Origin: Rotaria socialis | Taxonomy: Eukaryota; Rotifera; Eurotatoria; Philodinida; Philodinidae | NCBI GenBank assembly: GCA_905331475.1 | Contig: CAJNYU010000882.1 | Location: 1 to 64,000, forward strand | DNA length: 64,000 bases | Reading direction: 5' to 3' | Part shown: positions 58,871 to 64,000 of the stretch, one piece after another | Layout of the letters: every line of letters starts with the position of its first letter | Position numbering within the stretch: the stretch's first letter is position 1 | Notes under the pieces: model-generated | The model's input: only the letters and a program-made list of their open reading frames with translations | What the model was told of the DNA's origin: nothing | Databases searched by the model: none | Translations under genes and position numbers: made by a program

Positions 58871-60312
58871 GAAAATATATTGCATTCAACATTCCCACTC
58901 TTCTTGGTGATCGGTCGTCTCTTTTGCTCCTTTTCCCTTCTTCTTGAATCGTCCAACAGTCTACCGAAATGCATTGGTTATAAGTTTCATTTAATGATTT
59001 CAACTTTTTGTGTATCAACAATTCTAACAGTGACAACTTCTCCTTCTTCTTTAAGACAATAAAAAATAATATACCAGTGAAGTGACCATCACATTAGATT
59101 AACTAAACTTATGCGACATACTTTTGATTTACTCAAATCTTTATTTGAAGCAAACCTGCAGTATGTGTACTTCCGCCATTAGACACATGTACGACGATAT
59201 TCTTTTCGCTGAATTACCAAAGGGTTTTTACTGAAAAATTAAAACGTACAGTTTCGTCATAGAACGATTTGCTACCAAATAGGATGAGTGAATCTTATAA
59301 TGCTGATTAGAATTTCATGATATTATTTGATTTATCCTATCAAAAAACACTTGGTAACTTGAATTTTTGAATACAAATACCGTCGGATGGAAAGTTTACG
59401 AAAATAATTTTAATTCAGTTTGACGAAGTGAAACCCTTGATTGTTACTTGAGAATTTTACCTAAAGTTCACTAAGCACTCGATATGACCCGAGACGTTCG
59501 CTACGACTGAGAATGACTCCTTCCTTCATGAACAAATATGAAAGCATTCATGATTCTATTGACAAAAGAAAGAAATGTCAATGTTTTGATTATCTATATT
59601 TACTTCAGCTAAAACTCACGTATACTCATTGAGTTTTTCTCGAAACCAACGATTTCATTCATTTATAGAAAACGGTTTTGTTCTCAAAAGACAACAACAG
59701 CCTGACTAAATGGATGCAGTAAAAAGAATTTAACGAGTAAATAAAAAAGTATTTTTAGTAGTAGGCTTGAGATCACATTTATGTTTGTGCTACAAGATCC
59801 AAGTCATTATGAGTAGAATCGTTAAGTAATCTTTTTCTTCTTCTTCTAATAAAACATGATAAAGTGTTTTAATAGTTTGTAACAAAAGGACATTTTCTAT
59901 ATTTGGTAACAATAATGGAATAATTACAAATTTAAAAATATTTCTCATTCAAAAATGCACTCAATTCATAAATAATACTTTGGATCATTGAAACAATCTA
60001 CTCATGGCTGTATGTTATGCACTTATTCATTCATGCGCTGACGCAAGTTACTGTTTTAAATATCTAAACTAAAACAAAAAGACATTTTTTCTATTGAATT
60101 AAAAAAAGATAAAAATTTGCGATAGTTCACTAGAAAATTTAACCATGATCTTCTATTAAATGAGTTCCTCCTTGGTTCAACTGATGTAAGCCTTATGCAT
60201 AGTATTTATTATGAAATAAAATGAAGGATGTAAATATTTAAAAAAAAACTTGTTCAGACTACACCACACAGCAAGCGCGCATTTATGATTTAGTCTATGT
60301 CGATTAATTGAA
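58871..60312. other. Intergenic
   Basis: 3' flanks of two convergent genes; the 131-codon minus-strand frame at 58641-59036 is the antisense shadow of NPDC1. No other feature. Confidence 0.5.
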
Positions 60313-61224
60313 CTAGGCTGTTTTGGCACAATAACCAGCTGTTTGATTGTTGCATAAGTTATCATAGCAGCATAAATAATGTTTAGCATCGCATTTTAGA
60401 TTTTTATCGAGTGATTCACCAAATCCGAAACCACCACGAGCAACAGCAGTACCGGTTTTGGGATCGAATTTCTATTTTAATTTAGAAAAAAACAAAAGAT
60501 TCAGAAATAATGTTTTTGTTTGATTTCATACCGTATAACAGTATAAATTCTTGCCACCGAAAGCACCTGATGTACGGATTTCAGATCCGTCAAGTTTTTC
60601 TGGTTTACAGCCTTCAGCACCTTTACATTGATAACACGCTTTTACTTCTTTCTTTGTTGATATTTTAGCTACATGAGGAATGTTTCCGTTGATTTTTGAA
60701 TATAGAAATAGGACAATAAGAATACAAACCTGGTGGTGGACAAGGAGCTTTGGTATGTTTGTTACAGAAAGCTGTTCGACAACATGTATGAAAACGATCT
60801 CGACATTTGAAATTTTTGTCATACGTTTCGCCAAGTCCATAGGCACCTCGTTTAATAACAGCTCCGGATTCGTTGAATCGCTTGAAAAGCAAAAAAACGA
60901 TTTTGCTCGTAAAATATAGCAAGAGAATTTAGGGAAATACTACCGTATAACATGTTAAAACAGCAGCGCCGAAAGCTCGTGACGTTTTTGAAGCATATTT
61001 TTCAAATGGTACACCATTACATTTGGTTATTTTTTCACCGAAAATTTTCAATTTACTGGATGGATTTTTATCGTCACATTGATAACAAATCTTAGCTCCA
61101 GCAATGTCCAAGCAAATGAAAACTACTGTATTAAACGTCAATATGCGAAATAGAAATATTTATGTTTTCTACAAAGAAACTTACAGTAAAAAACAGTAGT
61201 GAGCAAAGCTAGTTTATTTATCAT
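60313..61224 (-). CDS. Secreted protein with two Ly6/uPAR-like domains
   Basis: Five exons, 61224-61185, 61125-60944, 60880-60730, 60668-60532 and 60471-60313, join in frame to 222 aa. The N-terminus is a signal peptide (MINKLALLTTVFYLVVFICL). Domain 1 runs from KICYQCDDK to CCRTAFCN; domain 2 from KACYQCKGAEGC to CCYDNLCNN. Each has the CxxC start and CC...CN end of three-finger folds, and each is built from a pair of exons split at the same place (CYT / R or K), which indicates internal duplication. Both halves share FGAAVLTCYT/FGGKNLYCYT and GAYGLGETYDKN/GGFGFGESLDKN. There is no terminal hydrophobic tail, so it is secreted rather than GPI-anchored. Function unknown. Confidence 0.85.
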
Positions 61225-61624
61225 CTTATTCAACGTAAGGATGTGCTGCTATATTCTGAATATGATTTAGGCTTATAGATGGATAAAAGAAAACAGTTGC
61301 TAGCTATATTATATGTATTTTCCTCCTCCTCCGTAACGCTAATATCAACACTAATAAGATAAGCGTCAAGGTCTCCATCGGAAAACGACCTATTGAGTAT
61401 CATATACGTAACGAGACCATAACTGCCCGATAGCAAGACGCATGTTGTGCCACTCAGAGAATATATGATGATAGATAATAGATTAGTTTTTTCTTAGATA
61501 CATACAGTAGACTGAATCAAGTGTAATTTGTTTATACTTTTTTGTATTTTTTCATATCATGTGTATAACATAAGAAGAGAAGAAAACTTAAAAAGAACAA
61601 AAAACAAGAATATATGATTGTCTA
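61225..61624. other. Intergenic
   Basis: A 68-codon minus frame (61230-61436) is without recognisable domain. Confidence 0.4.
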
Positions 61625-61788
61625 TCATGGTGATTTGCGTAGAGATGAACCCTAAAATGCAGAAAGAGACTGAAAAATATACTAAGATGAGAAAGAAAAA
61701 CGCTTACAAATACTGGCGGACCTTTACGAAATAAACAACACGTGCCACGACCAGCACCACCGATAAGTTGTAATGTTCGAATTTTCAT
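61625..61788 (-). CDS. Candidate 35-residue peptide gene
   Basis: Exons 61788-61708 and 61651-61625 join in frame to a 35-aa product starting MKIRTLQLIGGAGRGTCCLF and ending SSLRKSP. The 56-nt intron has good GT-AG sites, and an acceptor (GTTTATAG) sits 10 nt before the ATG, implying an upstream leader exon. No signal peptide and no recognised family. The clean splice geometry is the main support. Confidence 0.35.
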
Positions 61789-63382
61789 TAGATTTTTCCT
61801 ATAAACACATAAATAGAATATGGAGACGATAATCTAGAAAAAGCCACTTCATCTAATAACCGCACATGAAAATAGAGATAAGAAGGCTAAATAAATCTAA
61901 CTTTGATGCACGTGCTCTATAGATAAATAGAGAACATATTTACGTATATGAACTACAATCGTCTATCGTCATAGGGGGAAACTTATTTTTAGATGATTTC
62001 ATAATTTATGTCATGTAATATGCAAATATAGTGAGGTCAAGCAAACACACTAGTGCACAAACAAGTATAGAATAGTTTCGACTGCAGTGATATTTAGTTA
62101 ATAATGTCACATTTTTCTTACCATGACTAAGATTTAACGTCAGCGTTAGAACATAATTGTTTCTAACTGGCCAGATTATATTATGATACTGTACGTGTCT
62201 TTAATTTAGGGCTTTCTGCCGACCCCTTCGGGTAAATTAATGTCATTGATGACAAATTGATGCCAAATTAATTGCTCAAAGCACGTAATTATATAGAAAC
62301 GACAAGAACTATCATCTGCAAAGAAAATATTTGTCGAAATAGATTAATAATCTGGTCATGCTATTCATCTTAAGTCGATATTTTTAACGCACGTGGCATT
62401 ATGTGATATCAAAATACTAACTGAATACTAAACTATCACAACTTTATTTTGAATTCTGGGCATTTTAAGAAATCTCTAAATATTACCTCACTTTTTGCTA
62501 CATCAGCTTTGATAATTCCGAAAAACTTTTTCTCCACGAATGCGCTCAGTTTCTTATGCAGACAATGTCAATGCACATTATAAAGCGTTAAAGTGAATAT
62601 ACTTATTCGAGATCATTTAAAAATCGACGAAAAAAAATCTTATCTATGCATTTGAAAAATTGCATTTTTCTACTGAATTATTTATCTTGATCAATGAGTC
62701 CTATAAAAGCTTGTCATCAATCATATCGGTTTAGGATGCGAGAGTGATCGAACACAGAGAGTAGAATTTTACTGTTTTTAAAAATATAAAAGCGGCTTTA
62801 TTGACTTCCTGTGATATTTTGAAGGGGCGAAAACACGCCCATTGAATTAGACTTGATTTATTCGCATGAAAAAGTTTTGTTCAATCATGTAAACTAATTA
62901 AACTTTTTCCAGTAGTATGCGTTAAGTCATTTTTGTTCTTTTGCCTATTTTTAGCTACAACTAGAATATTTGAACTTAGCAAATTAAAGTCAACTATTAG
63001 TATCAATATATATATATATTGTTTCAAATTTTTCAAGTAGCAATCCTGTCAAAGTAAAACTCACGTTAATTCATCTGTTTCGACCGGATGAATCAAACCA
63101 TCATTAGCGTGTTCTTTGAAAGCATCTTGAATAGAATAAAATGAAATTACTTTTTTCTCTTCCCGTAAAATTACACTATAAACATACGTGCTTGTTTGCT
63201 AACCGATAGAGCTGTGTTAAAGCTATTTTTTATTATTAACTGACTCGTTTCTTCGACAGGTTGAAGTTGGCAAGAATCATTCTCAATATCTTTATGTTGT
63301 TTCGCATGTAAATACGGAGTATGCGATGGTGAACTCGACGATCTTCTCAATAGAATATCCAAAACTTGAAAAAAGAGAAATA
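61789..63382. other. Intergenic
   Basis: AT-rich. A 71-codon frame at 63171-63386 (-) could be an alternative 3' exon of the GTSF1-like gene but does not fit in phase. A TA microsatellite lies at about 63008-63020. Confidence 0.4.
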
Positions 63383-64000
63383 TCAAACAACAGAAAATAC
63401 GAACTGAGCCGAAGTTGATTGTTCCCTGAAAATAAAAAGTGATAAATAATCTATGATAGGCAATATTTTGATTTGTTTACTTGACTGCAGCCGTTTTTTC
63501 TCGTCGTTCGCGAATATCATCTAATGAAAATCATGAGTCATATGAACAAAAATTTACAAAAAGAAACAAAGCCGGATTCATACCATCCCAATCTTCAGTA
63601 ACAGTCACATCATTAAACATTTTCCAATCGGTTGGCGCTGATGATCGGCGACAATTATCAATCCAAGGTTGACTTGGTGCTTGAAAATAGATATGAATAT
63701 TTTCTATCCTACTCAAATGACTTCTCAATGGACAAAACTTACAATCATCGGACAGACCAATTAGAACAGTACTTCTGTCGATTGCATCAGGACATGTTGA
63801 CATATGACTGAGTAAATCGTTTGGTGTTGTTAAATGATTTGCATTAAAAACACAACGAACACGACGAATATGAGGATTCGCCTAGACAAATCAAATTCAT
63901 ATATTACGACAGATGATGAAGGGATGTATAGATATGTTTTAGAATAGAAATACCCAAAATATTCTTAACTTACAATTGTACATCGTCGAATATGATATTG
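63383..64000 (-). CDS. GTSF1-like CHHC zinc-finger protein, partial (runs off the window)
   Basis: Minus-strand exons 64000-63974 (partial), 63881-63743, 63679-63584, 63520-63481 and a probable last exon 63425-63383 join in frame. The partial exon ends QYHIRRCTI, the end of a first CHHC finger. Exon 2 encodes the second finger, RVRCVFNANHLTTPNDLLSH followed by MSTC, the Cys-His-His-Cys spacing of U11-48K/GTSF1 fingers. Downstream come a short disordered part and VTVTEDWDDDIRERREKTAA, matching the acidic EDWD motif after the fingers in GTSF1. GTSF1/Asterix proteins bind tRNA-like RNAs and stimulate PIWI function in piRNA silencing. The 5' exons and start codon are outside the window; the last exon is less sure. 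Confidence 0.75.

Noticed and set aside
58641..59036. 131-codon minus-strand frame
   Set aside because: Antisense of the last two NPDC1 exons and their 3' region.
1..64000. CRISPR arrays, bacterial operons, ribosomal RNA genes and a spliced-leader RNA gene
   Set aside because: No regularly spaced direct repeats, rRNA motifs or recognisable bdelloid spliced-leader sequence were seen on reading either strand.

Overview
The window looks like AT-rich metazoan nuclear DNA, most likely from a bdelloid rotifer. Protein-coding genes carry many tiny GT-AG introns, mostly 45-70 nt. Animal orthologues (BCAS2/SPF27, the mitochondrial rhomboid PARL, NPDC1/CAB-1, a GTSF1-like CHHC zinc-finger protein, an SLC16-type transporter) sit beside bacterial-type genes (GH78 alpha-L-rhamnosidase, a MerT-MerP mercury transporter). 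Class A GPCR, F-box and Ly6/uPAR families, intact and decayed, are also present. Short interstitial TGTGGG-type repeats resemble the bdelloid telomere hexamer. All family assignments come from reading translated motifs; no search was run.

Layout. 1-988: repeat-rich DNA with a perfect 40-bp inverted repeat. 989-3016 (+): class A GPCR. 3542-5912 (+): secreted MAM-domain protein with a Thr-rich stalk and tandem-duplicated stalk exons. 6153-6397: MITE. 6765-8497 (+): F-box pseudogene. 9700-13029 (+): bacterial-type GH78 rhamnosidase with six introns. 13403-14227 (-): unassigned coiled-coil remnant. 14.2-19.9 kb: gene-poor, with repeats and one membrane-protein fragment. 19961-22027 (-): SLC16-like transporter. 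22362-24947 (-): PARL rhomboid with an 18-nt micro-exon. 26243-26576: non-autonomous hAT element with a perfect 8-bp target duplication. 27578-27846: palindromic TA-flanked MITE abutting a GPCR pseudogene (27846-28720, -). 29131-29205: tRNA-Lys(CTT)-like cloverleaf. 30143-32120 (+): intact F-box paralogue. 34253-35203 (-): single Ly6 domain, GPI-type protein. 38898-41170 (+): type II membrane protein with a bacterial-looking extracellular domain. 42866-43634 (+) and 44360-44915 (-): convergent small genes. 45.99-46.88 kb (-): decayed basic protein. 46877-48565 (-): secreted protein carrying two in-frame TGA codons. 51435-52496 (+): BCAS2. 52664-53224 (+): MerT-MerP fusion. 56066-58870 (+): NPDC1. 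60313-61224 (-): two-domain Ly6 protein. 61625-61788 (-): candidate 35-aa peptide. 63383-64000 (-): GTSF1-like gene running off the edge.

There is no operon-like logic. Conserved housekeeping genes are interspersed with accessory material: acquired bacterial genes, surface and receptor families in birth and death, MITEs, and recurrent G-rich mini-elements with a TATA core. The most useful leads are the two horizontally acquired genes, the dispersed GGGTGT...ACACCC mini-element family, the gene with two TGA codons at probable Trp positions, the 18-nt exon and a possible 19-nt intron.
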